From: Ecdyonurus torrentis
Lineage: Eukaryota > Arthropoda > Insecta > Ephemeroptera > Heptageniidae
Reading direction: 5' to 3'
Assembly (NCBI GenBank): GCA_949318235.1
Contig: OX439130.1
Coordinates: forward strand, 39,443,835-39,507,834
DNA: 64,000 bases
In this document: one piece after another, positions 39,487 to 53,962 of the stretch
Layout of the letters: each line of letters opens with the position of its first letter
How positions within the stretch are numbered: the first letter of the stretch is position 1
The notes under the pieces: model-generated
What the model was told of the DNA's origin: nothing
Database searches by the model: none
Seen by the model: the letters and a program-made list of their open reading frames with translations, nothing else
Made by a program: the position numbers and the translations under genes

Positions 39487-40346
39487 TGGCAGGCATACAG
39501 ATACTATTCCAAAAACATATTGAATTAAAAATAGGCATAGAGATAGAAATAAACCGAGACAGAAAAAAAAAATGAAAAAATGTTGCGTGAAATAGAGAAT
39601 AAATATGAAACAACGTAAGCAAAAAAATAAAAAATAAAGGAAGAGATACCTCATTAAATTTCTTATAATGTAATACGTTAATAATATAAAATATTATAAT
39701 ATAATAAAGATAAGCTATAATACAAGGTAGATAAACAAGTAAAATTATTATTTATTGAACAATACAAGACGAAAGGTAACAAAGGAATTACAACACAGTG
39801 TATAAGCTAAGCTTGTTACACAGAACGAGCATCATGACGCGAAAATAATTTTAACAATGAACACATAACACAATAACGACAAAAATACAACATTGATTAT
39901 TTTAAAAGGGGGTTGGTCTATCTATTAAGATAGGGAGTGTGTCGATTGCTTATTAAAAACAAGTTACAAAAGAAAATGTCATAATGGTGTATATGTATAT
40001 TATTATTATAAAAGATGTTATAGAAAATTTAAACCACAACAATGTTATGAAAATAACAATACAGAATATAATATTCAAGCTTCTTATTAAATACGTAGAT
40101 AGAATGGGGGTGTGTAGCACAAAGTATGCTGGCTTTATTATATGGTTATAACTATAACAAGTACGCTTTTATTCAAAATGTATTTTTACCTCACGTTGCA
40201 AAGGAAAATATTGATCAAAGATGTAATTAAAATATATTTAAAATTTATTTTTAACCACCCTATGGTGGTCAATTAAAATTTAGAAATATTTAGGTAAAGT
40301 AACGTAGATATTTTTTATAAGAATGTTAAATCTCTTCATAAAAGCT
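39487..40346. other. AT-rich sequence without a recognisable gene
   Basis: A-rich on the plus strand up to about 39900, then AT-rich. No frame or repeat recognised. Confidence 0.55.
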
Positions 40347-40661
40347 TAAAGCCATAGACCATATAAAACAACATGTGCTTTTTAGTGAATAAACATGAAA
40401 TGGGATCTTCAAAACTGATGACAATTTTTACCAGAATGTTAATGTAGCCCTACGAGAGAGCGTGAAAATGCTGACGTCAGAAACTCGCAAAAATTAGTAT
40501 AAAAAGGTTGTGCAGGTTGCATAAATTGAAACTTTCTGATCACTGTTACGGAGCTACAGTTGGGTTTTGAGACAAAGCAAAGTTATTTATGTAAGTCCAG
40601 TAAGTCCCATCAAGTGTTTTGTGATATAAATGCTTATATTTCCTTCTGGTATATTCCTCTA
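40347..40661 (+). mobile_element. 340-bp dispersed element, copy 3 (internal deletion)
   Basis: Runs from TTAAAGCCATAGACCATATA to ATTCCTCTAAA with the same landmarks as copy 1. About 30 bases found in the other copies just before TGACGTCAGAAAC (the part with GTATGCAATTTGCGT) are missing here, explaining the 315-base length. Confidence 0.75.
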
Positions 40662-41084
40662 AACAAATATTTTGCTTCTAGAGTGTTTTATTGCTTATAG
40701 TTAATGCAGCTTGTATATATTTAAAAATTTACGTTTGCGATTCAAAATATTATATAAAAAAATGAAAGTGCCTACTTCTTATTTTATTAAAATCATCATT
40801 GAATCTGTATTACATTGAATTTTTAAATTATACTGTATATCTATTATTGATATCAAAATATAGCGGATATTAACTGAGATTTGTATCAGGTATTGAAAAT
40901 AGTTACGAGTATGAAGAATAAAAAGTGAAAGATCTTAAATTTAAATAATAATAATTCTAGAGCTACGAATTAAACCTTCAATAATTTTTACAATTTGATT
41001 CTGACATTACTTGTAATTTATATGATTTAAAACGTACAAAAATAGGAGCTCATGTCACGGAAGATTGGTTAAAAATTGCTGGTA

Positions 41085-41089
<5 letters not shown>
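40662..41089. other. AT-rich sequence without a recognisable gene
   Basis: No open frame and no repeat noticed. Confidence 0.55.
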
Positions 41090-41178
<89 letters not shown>

Positions 41179-41183
41179 CTCTC
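41090..41183. repeat. (CT)n microsatellite
   Basis: About 94 bases, with CTTTCTCG interruptions near the 3' end. A second short CT tract (41237-41258) and an inverted GA tract (41282-41302) follow within 120 bases, framed by CTATATTCACC and GGTGAATATAG, so this small block is itself palindromic. Confidence 0.92.
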
Positions 41184-41302
41184 CGTTGCAGTACAAGCTA
41201 AAACCCAGGTCAGGCATCGTTGAATTAAACTACACACTCTCTCTCTCTCTCTTTCTCTATATTCACCCCAGAGAGGAAGAGAAAGAGAGAGAGAGAGAGA
41301 GA

Positions 41303-42519
41303 CGGTGAATATAGCAACAAAAGTAAGAGAGGGTTATTTTACATCCATTTCATTTTATTGCAATAATTTACGAGTCTCATTTATACACAAGTTCTTTACC
41401 TTTTTTTTTTTTTTTTACCTTTTTTTTATTTTATATTCTCAAAATGAAGATCAATTTATTTTATTAATTTAACTTTATGAATGTTAAAGTAAAAATATAT
41501 ATCCATTTTCATCTTTACGCTTAATGAACTTGAATTACTTTTTAGACGTAAAAGATAAAGTCAGAAGTTTCTAAATTTGAAATGCATGGAAGGTAATAAA
41601 ATTTATATTTTATTATAAAGAATCATTTTAAATCTTAAAATACTACTTAATAGTTTAACAATGTTTTGTTAATAATAGGAATAATATATTTCCATTGGTT
41701 CTTGAATGTTCACCATATTCAATTGCGTCGTTTAATACAAACATAAAATTGATGCAGATATTATGTGTTTTTGATGCAGCTTGAGATTTTCTTTTATTCT
41801 ACTGTTTTAAATAAAATAGCAAAATAATGTATAATTTTTTTTCCTGACCTAATTACGTACCGTAGTTTCAAAAAGTGTTTTATGTGACAATTTTGAAATG
41901 TGTTAAAAAGCAGGATTTTGAGTCCAACTTCCATCATAATACATAATTTAACGTTGTTAAATTTCTCTTTATCAAACGTAATAAAAGAAAAACGAGGGTG
42001 ACGAGAAAAGCTCAAGATGCATAACAATCTTCCTACACACTTCATAAATTTTATATAGCTTGAAGATAAAAGAATACTGTTATTTTCTTATTTAAATGTA
42101 TGCAATATAGAGTTACTACGAATATAATTCTTGGTTATTCTAATTACAATCATAGGGGAATGATTGTAATTATTGTTCTTTATTACAAATTAGTTTTTAT
42201 GCATTAAATCGTGGCAATCACAGTAGTTAAAATTCTAGAATCTTTTACATACACGTATTATAATTTGCACACTGTGAAAGTTTATATTTTAATTATAGCA
42301 ATATTAGCAGAAATGTAAGGTATTATAATATTTCAATAGCTCAGATTTAATTGTCATCAAGAGACTATGTAATAATATAAGTTTTAGAGAATGCAAGAGA
42401 TGAAGTTTTTACTAAAAATGTTATGACAAAATGAAAAATCATATAAATTAAAATTATAGATTAATTAAAGAATGGAAAAATATTTAAAGAGCAAAAAACT
42501 TAACTAACTATAAACTGTT
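41303..42519. other. AT-rich sequence without a recognisable gene
   Basis: Contains a T tract at about 41401-41416. The 83-codon minus frame 41794-42045 has no motif. Confidence 0.5.

Positions 42520-43833
<1,314 letters not shown>

Positions 43834-43874
<41 letters not shown>
43834..43874. repeat. (CT)n microsatellite
   Basis: About 41 bases of CT repeat. Confidence 0.95.
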
Positions 43875-43876
<2 letters not shown>

Positions 43877-44109
43877 TCTTCCATTTTACATTAAATATAA
43901 AACAACGAATAATATTGTATTTAAAAGTTTATGATAATGCTTGGAGACCATTATAGAAACTTTTTTTTTTCTTAAAAACTTTATTTCAATCCAATTAAAT
44001 AAATTTTAATGTTAATTTTCATTGTTTTTATTACTCAATTTTCAAGAAATTCATTTACTTCATAAATTCAATATAATATTTAATAATAAAATAATATAAC
44101 TATATTTAT

Positions 44110-44117
44110 TTATTTAT
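44110..44117 (+). repeat. hAT target-site duplication, left
   Basis: TTATTTAT, identical to 46132-46139, directly precedes the CAGGGGCGGC terminus. Confidence 0.85.
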
Positions 44118-44554
44118 CAGGGGCGGCTCGTGAAGTTTATGACTAGGCAAGCACTCGGTGATAGCTTATATATACTGGGGGGGGGGGGGGTAGCCCGCCG
44201 CAGGCGCCGATTTTTTTTAGACCACGTGGTCCCTTATAATCTTTGATTTTCGACAAAAAAAAAACTGCACATCTGAACCTTAAAGCAATAATCATTTTGA
44301 TTTTTTATAACGAAAACTTTCAAAGAAATTGTGCTGTTAAAAATATTTTTTTAATTATATTTCTTAATTAGTAATTACTATAATGACTATTGAATAAACT
44401 ATACATAAAAGAGTATTGTAAAAGTAGTGTATAAATTAGATTTTTCACAAAATCGTACGTAAATATTTTCATGAAGAGCACGTTATTTAATATTATTATT
44501 GCGCATTTATTTTTATTTTATTCTCGGGCTATTCAGTTTTTATTTGAAAAGAAA

Positions 44555-44588
<34 letters not shown>

Positions 44589-46131
44589 TAACTGCCGATT
44601 AGATAATTGCAAATGTACACGGCCCTATTTATCGTTTATTATATTTGTTTTGCTTTAATTTATATGCCAAAACAAACTATATAAAAAAAAATTATTCTTT
44701 GATTTTTAAATCAGTTCACAATTACACCATGCCCGAAAAAAACTAAACACAGTCATTTTTAATGTCACAGCTTTTATTATTTAAAAATTGACAAAATAAA
44801 TAATAACTTTAGCTAAATTCAGGCACATTTGTTAATATTTCCCCTCCTTTTTTCGGTACAATACAGTAGATCATTTTAAAAATAAATAGTTCTCTCCGTT
44901 ATACCTTTTCCAGCTTATTCTTATATTAATATTTTTAATGAAGATTGTCGGTTTAGCGTGCGGGCAAACGTGGGGATGTTATATAAGGATCCTCTAATTT
45001 AACATTTATGCTTGGGCTTAGTTGTTTTTTTTTTTTTTTTTTTTTTTTTTGCGATTATCTGAACAAACTACACCAATTCTGAATTCCGTATATTTAAATG
45101 AGAAAAACTAGACACACTAAACTTTTACGTTTTTAAAGCCATAGGATTTTTTTTTTTAAAAGAATTTTTGACACCGATTATCTTCATATTGAGCTCATTT
45201 ACTGTAAAAATTTTCAAACAATAAAAACCGCGCTGTGTCTTTAGAGGTGCATGTCAACTATACTCAAAAACATTTCCAAACAGCAACATTAATTTTTGTC
45301 TCGATCTCTCTCTTTATTTTTTTTATCAATAATATTCTTAATATTTTTGGCTATGTATAAATTACAAAATAATAATAATAAAGTTTCAAAGACATCATCA
45401 AATCGCGCCAGTGAAATTATTTAAAAGTATAATATATTATATATAGAAAGAAGGTAATTGAGAGCAAAAAATTGCATTTAATTGATTCATGTAATTTACT
45501 ATTTATGTTTTTATAAAATAAAATTTATTTAAAGTGTGTGATCTATTGATTTACACATATGTCCAAAATTTTCATATTTTTAAAACACTTTTTACATATA
45601 AATTACACGACTTTTTATTCATATTTTGGCATAGACTGCAGCATATCACGCTATTGCTAATTAGCCGTTACGCATACGACAACATTAAAGTCACACATTT
45701 ATAGACAAAATAACACAGATTCAGGAAATGTTTTTATTTTTTCAATCCAACAATTACTTATTGAGTTATTAATTTTTTAAGAAAGGTGCAAGCATTTTAT
45801 TGAAGTGCTTTCACGACGTCTATTCAGAAGCATTGCAACCTCCCGTCCCCCCGCTTTTTTTCTCAATGCTAGCGCTATAGCGATGTATGCTGCTGTAGTG
45901 TGGAGCATTCACGATTTTTATTGAGGAGGGCGCTGCATACGTGATTTTTTTTATAAAGGCGCGCTTTGTTTTTAATGAATACAAATTAGAAAAAAACATA
46001 GAAAATAGATAAAAATTAGCTACAAAATATGAAAAATAACTTTCTTTATTGAATTATGGAATAAAACCTTTTTGATCGATTTTCTATAGGCATGCACTGC
46101 TTGCAGGGCTTACATGCACCAGCCGCCCCTG
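44118..46131. mobile_element. 2.0-kb non-autonomous hAT transposon
   Basis: The ends are inverted repeats beginning CAGGGGCGGCTCGTG (left) and, on the complement, CAGGGGCGGCTGGTG (right), with similarity extending to GCAAGCA. They are bounded by a perfect 8-bp duplication TTATTTAT. The CAGGGGCGG start and an 8-bp TSD are diagnostic of hAT elements. The interior has no transposase frame; it is AT-rich with GC-richer subterminal zones (44186-44232 and 45820-45970), a G tract (44177-44190), a GA run (44557-44586) and a T tract (about 45026-45050). It is either an internally deleted derivative or a MITE-like relative that depended on a transposase elsewhere. Confidence 0.9.

Positions 46132-46139
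<8 letters not shown>
46132..46139 (+). repeat. hAT target-site duplication, right
   Basis: TTATTTAT directly follows the terminal CCCCTG and merges into the TA microsatellite that begins here. Confidence 0.85.

Positions 46140-46214
<75 letters not shown>
46137..46214. repeat. (TA)n microsatellite beside the hAT end
   Basis: About 78 bases of TA adjoining the right TSD. A second, 30-base TA run lies at 46315-46344. Confidence 0.95.
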
Positions 46215-46218
<4 letters not shown>

Positions 46219-46312
46219 TAAAAGTTTATTCATTTAATTTAAAATTTTATTTTTCTAAATAATCTAATTGTATGAATCAATATGGGTAACATTGAAAAAG
46301 TATAGAAATGTG

Positions 46313-46344
<32 letters not shown>

Positions 46345-46349
<5 letters not shown>

Positions 46350-46746
46350 GCTAATAACATATATTGTATAATACATGATACACATACAAATAAAACACAT
46401 TTTTTTAAAAACATTTAAAAAATATTTTTCAAGAATATTTTTGTTTACTGAAAGCTCTATTTTCTTTTATTTCGCTAGAATATTTACCAGAATATTTTGT
46501 TCTAATTTTTTAAAGCTGGATCCGTAAAGTATGCTATTCCTTATTTATCTCGTTACGTCGCACTAGCGTACAGACATATCATTATTGTTTGTACAGGCAC
46601 TATGTTGGGAAATATTTTTCTAATGTGTTATGGAAATATCATGCATACATATGAATGCGCATTATGTTAATAAAATTCTCCATATATATGAATGTATTAT
46701 TTGTTCAAAAGACAAAAAATATTATATATCACACTGTCTGTACTTT

Positions 46747-46747
<1 letters not shown>
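46345..46747. other. AT-rich sequence without a recognisable gene
   Basis: About 46540-46600 is somewhat more complex. No frame or repeat family recognised. Confidence 0.5.

Positions 46748-46794
<47 letters not shown>
46748..46794. repeat. (GA)n microsatellite
   Basis: About 47 bases of GA repeat with one AA interruption. Confidence 0.95.
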
Positions 46795-47590
46795 ATTTAC
46801 AACTTCATATAGCTTATTAGAAACAATATTTTTTTATAACCAAACAAGCAAAACTCTTTCAAGTTTAATGTTTGTTTGTTTTTTTTTTTTTGTTTTTTTA
46901 GTTACTCTACCGTATATCTAATCTTGTCGCTCATTGGAATGACTCACATAGACATAGACGGAAGGACAAGTCAAACAAACTTAGCCCAAATTTCCGTTTG
47001 ACACAGACTTAACCAGTAGGATGAAAGGATATGCAGGAGTAGAATCAAAATGGGGAACTATATAGAATTGAGAGAGAAGCGGCTGTGCCCTAAAAAAAGG
47101 AACTATAATTTAATTAATCTGATGTTTACCAATAATAATACCCAAGCCCATCTTGTTATTAAACTTAACCAATGCAGCTGCCCTGTGACATTCCAATAAA
47201 TATTCACTGCAGTTAAATAAGATAACATGACACTATAGGGAAATTAATTTAAAGAGAATAGGTTCTATCAACATATAAAATACTTTGATACATATATTAT
47301 ATACATAAAGTTTATGTCATTTCAAATGCAATTTACTTTTAGAAACGAGTTTTCATTTAAATTGCATCATTTTGATATTTCATATTTACATGTAAATTGT
47401 AGTTTATATATATATATATATAAAGTTTATTATATTGTGTATGTATGAATGTATGTAAAGTCATATGTATGCTACTGGCATGTTATATCATCATAGTAAA
47501 ACTATATTGTCATAGAAAAAGATTTATATAAAAAATATATATGTGTTAGTATTATTATAACTGATAGAGAATTTTGAATTATTGTTATTC
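46795..47590. other. unique sequence, partly complex, no gene supported
   Basis: 46925-47240 is non-repetitive and noticeably more complex than its surroundings (for example GACATAGACGGAAGGACAAG, GGATATGCAGGAGTAG), yet all frames have stops. It might be regulatory or a decayed exon. 47241-47590 is AT-rich with a short TA run (47406-47422). Confidence 0.35.
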
Positions 47591-47618
47591 ATTTTTTTGT
47601 TTTGTTTCAGGTAAGACG
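47586..47618 (+). promoter_or_regulatory. candidate recursive splice (ratchet) site, plus strand
   Basis: A pyrimidine tract ATTTTTTTGTTTTGTTTCAG (47591-47610) is followed at once by GTAAGA (47611-47616). A strong acceptor and a good donor share one junction, as in ratchet sites of long introns. ACTGATAGAG about 50 bases upstream could serve as branch region. The sequence after the junction has stops, so an ordinary exon start is less likely. It lies on the opposite strand to the 17870 candidate; both cannot serve one gene. Confidence 0.3.
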
Positions 47619-47792
47619 GCACTGTTCTCAATCCCAAGTATGGACATAATATTGCTTCCAGTTAGTAAGTAGTAAAAAAATATATCAATTCCAGACAGTA
47701 AAAATTGTTCTTTGTATAGCATCAGTCTAGCCCGCAATACACATATTAGCAATCCGGTTAAGCCTGGAAAATATACACATTTCTATATAAAC

Positions 47793-48293
47793 TAGAGCTG
47801 TAAAAAAAAAATTAAAAAACAACAACTTGAAACCCGGGTTTAGCTTGAAATCAAGCATCAACTTGAAAAATGAGCTAAAACTTGGTAAGCTCGATATTTG
47901 AGCCAAAATCATAAAACGAGCTTGCGAGCATAATGATGAAAAAAGTTTGTTTTTCATTTCAAAAATATCGTGTTTTTTTTTAAGACAAACTGTTTTACAC
48001 AATTGATTTTACATGCTAGAGAATTAAAAACATTACATTAAAATTTTTTTCTTTGCATTCATTAAAACTGTTTTTAGCTGGTATTCTTTACAAAAGCTTG
48101 TGCTTTTTTTTGTGTGTGTGTTTTTTTTTTCACGCGTCATTCAAAGGTTTTACTCAATCTGGCTTGTTTTCAAGCTAACAGCTCGAAACCCGGGTTGAAC
48201 GTTTTTTTTTTTTTTTTTGTTTAAATTTTTTTTAAAGCACCTGAAGATTTAGGTCCGTACGAATGCTTGAACTGGTTTATTTTTACAGCTGTA
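47793..48293. mobile_element. ~500-bp imperfect inverted-repeat element
   Basis: The left end TAGAGCTGTAAAAA (47793) is mirrored by TTTTTACAGCTGTA (48280-48293). Further in, CTTGAAACCCGGGTTTAGCT (47826) is mirrored by the complement of AGCTCGAAACCCGGGTTGAA (48180), and GCTTGAAATCAAGC by the complement of GGCTTGTTTTCAAGC. Arms of about 100 bases are diverged. No reading frame is preserved. Probably an old non-autonomous DNA transposon; the TSD is uncertain. Confidence 0.5.
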
Positions 48294-48990
48294 ATTGTAA
48301 ACATTTCTTATTGGATCAAGTAAACCATTGCTTAAATATAATGGTTGCTGGTGAGAAATTAAATATTCTTTATTGACCCAGGTAGTTCATAGCAACACGA
48401 AATGTTACAACAAGCATCGCTCCTGTCAAAAACTTAAACTAATTGACAAAATAGTAATAATAATAGTGATAATATAGTTATAAATAATATGCATAACTAA
48501 AGTAAAAGTAAAATAAAGCAATAATTAACATTACAACTAAAATAATAAATCAGTTTTAAACATTATCTGTTTTATCCTCACTGAAGTATGCTGATTAGAG
48601 TGGGTAGGGTGGTGTAAATTAATAAATCAATATAATCAATTTTGCTATTTTTATCAGTGCTTTTATCAATGCTGTTTTTTTATTAATATGTAGGTCGAAA
48701 AAATTAAACAAAATTACAAAGAAAAACTAATAGTAAATCAAATAAAATAATGAATATAATATATATTTTTTTAATGAATAAAGTTACAAGTAAAAATACA
48801 ATTATTAAATTAAATTGGTAAAGCTACTATTGCTACTATTATGTCTAATGTAATGCTTATTGGAAGCATCTGCCAATTATTTATATTTATAAATAATAAC
48901 CACAGACAAGAGTCTTATTCAAACTTATTAGAGCGTTTGTTAACTGAAATTGTTGTGAAATACGTTTCATTATATTTGAATTTAAGAATA
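48294..48990. other. AT-rich sequence without a recognisable gene
   Basis: TTCTTTATTGACCCAGG at about 48367 followed by a GC-richer segment and TAA-type repeats (about 48450) resembles an antisense LINE-like 3' end, weakly. The frame 48841-49104 runs into a T-rich repeat and has no motif. Confidence 0.45.
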
Positions 48991-48996
48991 CTTTTT

Positions 48997-49032
<36 letters not shown>

Positions 49033-49067
49033 TTTTTTTTTTTTTTTTTCTTTTTTTTTTTTTTTTT
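48991..49067. repeat. (CTTT)n passing into poly-T
   Basis: About ten CTTT units followed by about 45 bases that are nearly all T. Confidence 0.95.
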
Positions 49068-52000
49068 GCAAAAGCAAAACCACCATACCTTATATTTTAT
49101 TTAAAATCCTTGTAAAGTATGTTTTCAAAAACAAGTTAGACAATCTGCAAGACCTTTTAATAACCAAAGTTTCTCTTTACTTACTGGTCACTGTAAATAA
49201 CAACTAAAAATTAATACCTCTTTTGTGATATAAAATCAATGTATCAATATTTTGTATATATAAATGAGAAATGTGGTTACAAATAATAATTTTAGAGTGA
49301 CTACGTCTGAGATTTTGAAGCTCATGTAAATGGGCCACAAGAACCACAAAGATTTTTGGACGATGTTTTCTTTCCATATTTGTCTTTGTACTCCATTTTT
49401 TTTTTTTTTTTTTTTTTTTTTGTTCTTGCTTCTCTGCTGCTCTAGCTGCTTGCCTGCTGGCTTGTGGTACCAAGCACAAAAAAGATACTTTACTTTAAAC
49501 TGCCTCATTAAGACAAAATTTTCAGGCTAACTGTGGTTAACTTCTAACAAAAAATCTTCTCATTTTATACAACGTACATAAAAAGCAAGTTTTAAAGGTT
49601 GACATTTTCGCAAATTAATATTGTTTTTTCTTAATGTTGAAATGTGTAATCTGCAAAGATATAAAATTAACAGAGTCATGGAATAAATTGAAATTCTGTT
49701 GTAAAAAAATAAAAGGAAAGACGCACTGTACCTTTTTGATAATGATCTTTGTGAATTTGAAGGGGGAAAAAAAAGGAAGATTTATTTACTTTCTTAAGTA
49801 AATGTTACATTTTTTGTATGCATATGTTACATTAGCTTCTATTCAAAATTTAAATTATAACATGTTATTATGTTTTAATATGATTCTTCATTTCATAACT
49901 GTTTTGAGATTTTATAAAAACTTCGAAAAATATGAAAATGCTGTTTTTTCACTATAAAATATTTTCATTCATAGAAGAAGCTTTTTGTGTATATTGCTCA
50001 GGAATTAAATTCTTCCAGCTCTTGCATTAAAAATTATGTAGGAAAAAAAACTGCAGTAAAAAATGAGACTGGTCTTTTTGATGTTCCTAAAATGACAGTA
50101 AAATATATTTTAGATTTGAACACACAATTCTCGTGTATATTTTTGCATATTCTATGCAAAGGGTTTGTTATGTTGTTATCTACTCTAAGAACTCACATAA
50201 GTAGAAGTTGGAAACTCTTTTTCTTGTGTAGATAAAAGCATGGAAATAAATCAAAACACAGCAAGTTAGTAAAGGGGAGAAAATGCATCACGATGCCGCC
50301 ACTTTTTCATGTTTAAATAAATTCTGCCTCAGCTAAATGGAAATAGAGAGTTTTTTTTTTTTTTTTAAGCATCTGCCTGCAAGCATTCACGTTTCAAAAC
50401 AACATGGAATATGGGAGCAGATTTTTGTAAACATGTGTTTCATATTTTTACGGGGGTATACGTGGCATGAACTTTTGAACTTTAATATCAAAGTTTTGTA
50501 AATACAAAATAATTTTTCTTTAAAAAAAAAAAATCAATATATTAATAATATTAAATAAAAATATGAGCTCAAATTTAATTATTCTATCTAAATATCCAGT
50601 GACAAAAGCTTCACTATTATTTACATTTTAGGAAAGTTACACATAGCTAAAAACAGACAGGTTTAGTAATATTATGTATATACTAATATTTTGATTCAAA
50701 TTATTTTTATCTAAAAAAAGGGGGGGGGGGGCATCATTTCATTTTACTCTTCCAATACGGAAGTAAAACAAATAAATATCGACGAAAATTACAGAAATAC
50801 GAATTAATCATTTAAGTCACGTCTAGAAATTGCAAATTTCAACACTTTTTTTCCCTCTACCTACATAATACAAGTTAAATAATAAAATAAAAAATAAATT
50901 CACGTTTTGCATGAATAGCAACAAAATCACGTAAAATGACAACACTTCATGTGTATGGCTATAACAACAATAAAATTTAAACCTCTCATAAAATATTATG
51001 ACACGTGCCTTTAGTTTAAAATATCATCCACACAAAACTATCACATCACACTCACTATACTATACACACTATTGTGGTATAACATGGATGATGAAAATTG
51101 CATTTTAGCTACGCATTTCCCTTACTAATGATATTAACATTGTTGCATTTAATTAAATAATAGTTTCTACTCCATTCTATCCTCAACCATTTTCAACATA
51201 ATTTGCACTACATAGAGATATACTATAATACGCAAGTTTATTTAGTTTCATGCTGAGAGTGCAAAGAGAGCACAGAGAGAGAGAGAGAGAATTCACGCCT
51301 AAAATATCATTATGTATAATGCAATGTATGTATATAATATACAAGTATATACATAGAAGCCAGGGATAAATAATGCGACATTGTGGGGAACATATAGGGC
51401 ACTCAGAGATTCAACATTACACTATACATACGCATAATATTATATGTTCTGCTAAAAGGGAATTTCAAATTAAAGGATTTCTAATTTGTCGTATGATGTT
51501 GAATTTAGATTATTTAAGTTGCAGTGTAAAAGCATATACTTAAAAACTTTAAATTAATAAAATTATATCAAATATGTACGAAATACGAAAACAATAGTTT
51601 TTATTGATTTTAATGTTAGATGTTATTGTTAATATATTTAAGAACTTTATAAAGATTATTTTTTATGTGTAGTATGAAAATGTAGAGAATGCATATTATA
51701 TTGCAACACGTCTGGTTGACCTATGTATGCAAAATGAAATATCGTAAAAGCATGTATGAATTTACAATTAAATATAATACTAAAGATAAATATATTTGTC
51801 GTATCATGCATAGGGTTGTGAATAAATATATTTAATATGTAATCGAGGTAAAATACAAATACCCCAAAGAATATTTCAACAAAAATATAAAATACATTTG
51901 TTTATTGGGAGCTACGTGCATAATTTATGATTTTTGTAATTTGCATAATATCTCTTTTGTCTCTTGTATTAAATACAAATAATATAAAGTATGAAATCAT

Positions 52001-52068
52001 TTTTAATTGCCACACATTATTTAGCTTAAACTGAACAATATTTATACATATACATATGAGCCAAAGTG

Positions 52069-52071
<3 letters not shown>
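49068..52071. other. AT-rich sequence without a recognisable gene
   Basis: Holds a T tract (49399-49421) beside a CT/GC-richer stretch, a G tract (50720-50731) and a short GA run (51276-51290). The segment 50240-50350 is complex and non-repetitive. Open frames at 49204-49530 and 49987-50235 have no motif. Confidence 0.5.

Positions 52072-52118
<47 letters not shown>
52072..52118. repeat. (TA)n microsatellite
   Basis: About 47 bases of TA. Confidence 0.95.
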
Positions 52119-52121
<3 letters not shown>

Positions 52122-53960
52122 ACATAATATTAAGTACATGAATTTCCATTTCAAAATTACAGACACAAATGAACCAATTTGAGTAGATTAATGTTGTGTT
52201 GGTTGAAGTAAATCTTCACTAACGTTATGACTCTAGCTATATATATATACAAACACACTTTGTTGTAATTATTATCTTGTTATTTACTGAGCAATTCATT
52301 TCTTCTCACTTTTGTCACTATATTACACACTTTATGAGAAAGCGTCTTTTCTTGTTTGCTGTCTGCATTTGATGTTCTCGCATTTTTCATACTTGATAAC
52401 TTTTTGTATAAGTTTATGATGTAATCGTTCTGTAATATTCTGGGTAAGAAGTATATATATAGTGGATAATTTAATATTATGAGACTTAAATCTAGGAAAT
52501 AATAATATTATTTTTAATGTACTTTTAACGTACTTGGAATATAATATGATGAGTCTATTACATAAATTTCTAGGCTTCTTTAAAATAAATTTAAACCTAA
52601 CTAAACTATAAGTTACCAATATAAAACTTTGTAATTATATATAATGACTTTTTACCACACAATCAAAATGTATATAACAAAAGTCTTATTAATTAATTGG
52701 TTAGACAACAAGGTATTATTGTAAAAGTGCAATCTTGTCATAATGTTGGTTGGTTTTTGTACTACCTTGAATAGCATGTATAATTAATTTTTATTACATC
52801 TTTTCATTATATTAAATAAAAGTGGTTGAATTTACATTGATATCAACTACATAATATTATGTGTATGTGTCTAAAAACTTCCTGCATCAAAAAATTGGTT
52901 TCCTCTCCCTTCGTACAAAAAACTAGTCAAACATCGCGTTCTATTTTCTACATCAGTGAACTGAAATTATCTACCCAATAAAAACTGTGAAACATTCAAA
53001 TCTAAACAGTAAAAGAAAAAATAAGAGTGTAAAGTTTTTATTTTTCTGTTTGTTTGCTATTTTTGTTGTACATTTTTAAAATCACCCTAAAGCATGAAAT
53101 AAATTTCCTATATAGTAAAAGTTGGTTACGGAATGAATTCACAAAATTTTCAGTATTTGATTTTTATATTTAATTTAACAACTTTTACTTTGAATATATC
53201 TCAAAATTATATTTATTTTGAAGTAACTTGATTATTTATCATCATATATTTATTTTAATGTTTCGAATATGACTTCAGTAATTTTATGACAATAGGAAAT
53301 ATACTATAATATTGATAATGTTTGTAAAAACATGTTTATAGTTAAAACTACGAAGAATATAAATTTTAATTAAAATCTCTATAAAAAAAATGTATATATT
53401 GTATCAGAAATATTGAGATATACATAATGAAAATTGTTACTGTACGTAATTGAGAATATACTGTATAGTATGACAATGAATAGTATTTTATATCATTGCA
53501 GTGTTTTGCAATACAATTTTAATACATTTTCGTCTCATAAAATAATATATTTCTCATATAAAACAAAATTTAAAATGAGTTTTATGTAAATGATGACTAT
53601 AAATTAGTATTCAAAAACTTAATTAAGATTCTTGAATATGAATAATATTTATAAGTAATGCAAACAAACAAACAAAAATATATAAAAAGTAATAAAATAT
53701 AAATAAAATAAAAAAATCCATATTAAAAAACAATGTTTTTATATTTATAAATATATATAAATTATATTTATACCGAAAATTAAATTTTAATATAAGCATA
53801 ATAAGAAAAATCTATGTTAATAAAAAAGTAAAATATTTTCATTAAGCGTTTTAGTAATTAAATTTTGCTACTTGTGGAGTCCCTGGGTAGGTTGTGAGCA
53901 AAATTGTGGCTTTTGTCTTCCTGTGAACGTTCTGCAGAGATAACCTCAGCTTTATATCTG

Positions 53961-53962
<2 letters not shown>
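52119..53962. other. AT-rich sequence without a recognisable gene
   Basis: Only AT-driven short frames, the longest being 52332-52619 on minus (95 codons, Ile/Lys/Leu-rich, no motif). Confidence 0.55.

Noticed and set aside
39213..39654. Several overlapping frames of 60-132 codons with CVHSACILRAF-like repeats
   Set aside because: All arise from the 11-bp minisatellite, which has no stops in any frame; both strands are open at once.
48841..49104. 87-codon plus-strand frame
   Set aside because: The second half is Ser/Phe repeats from CTTT and poly-T; the first half has no motif.
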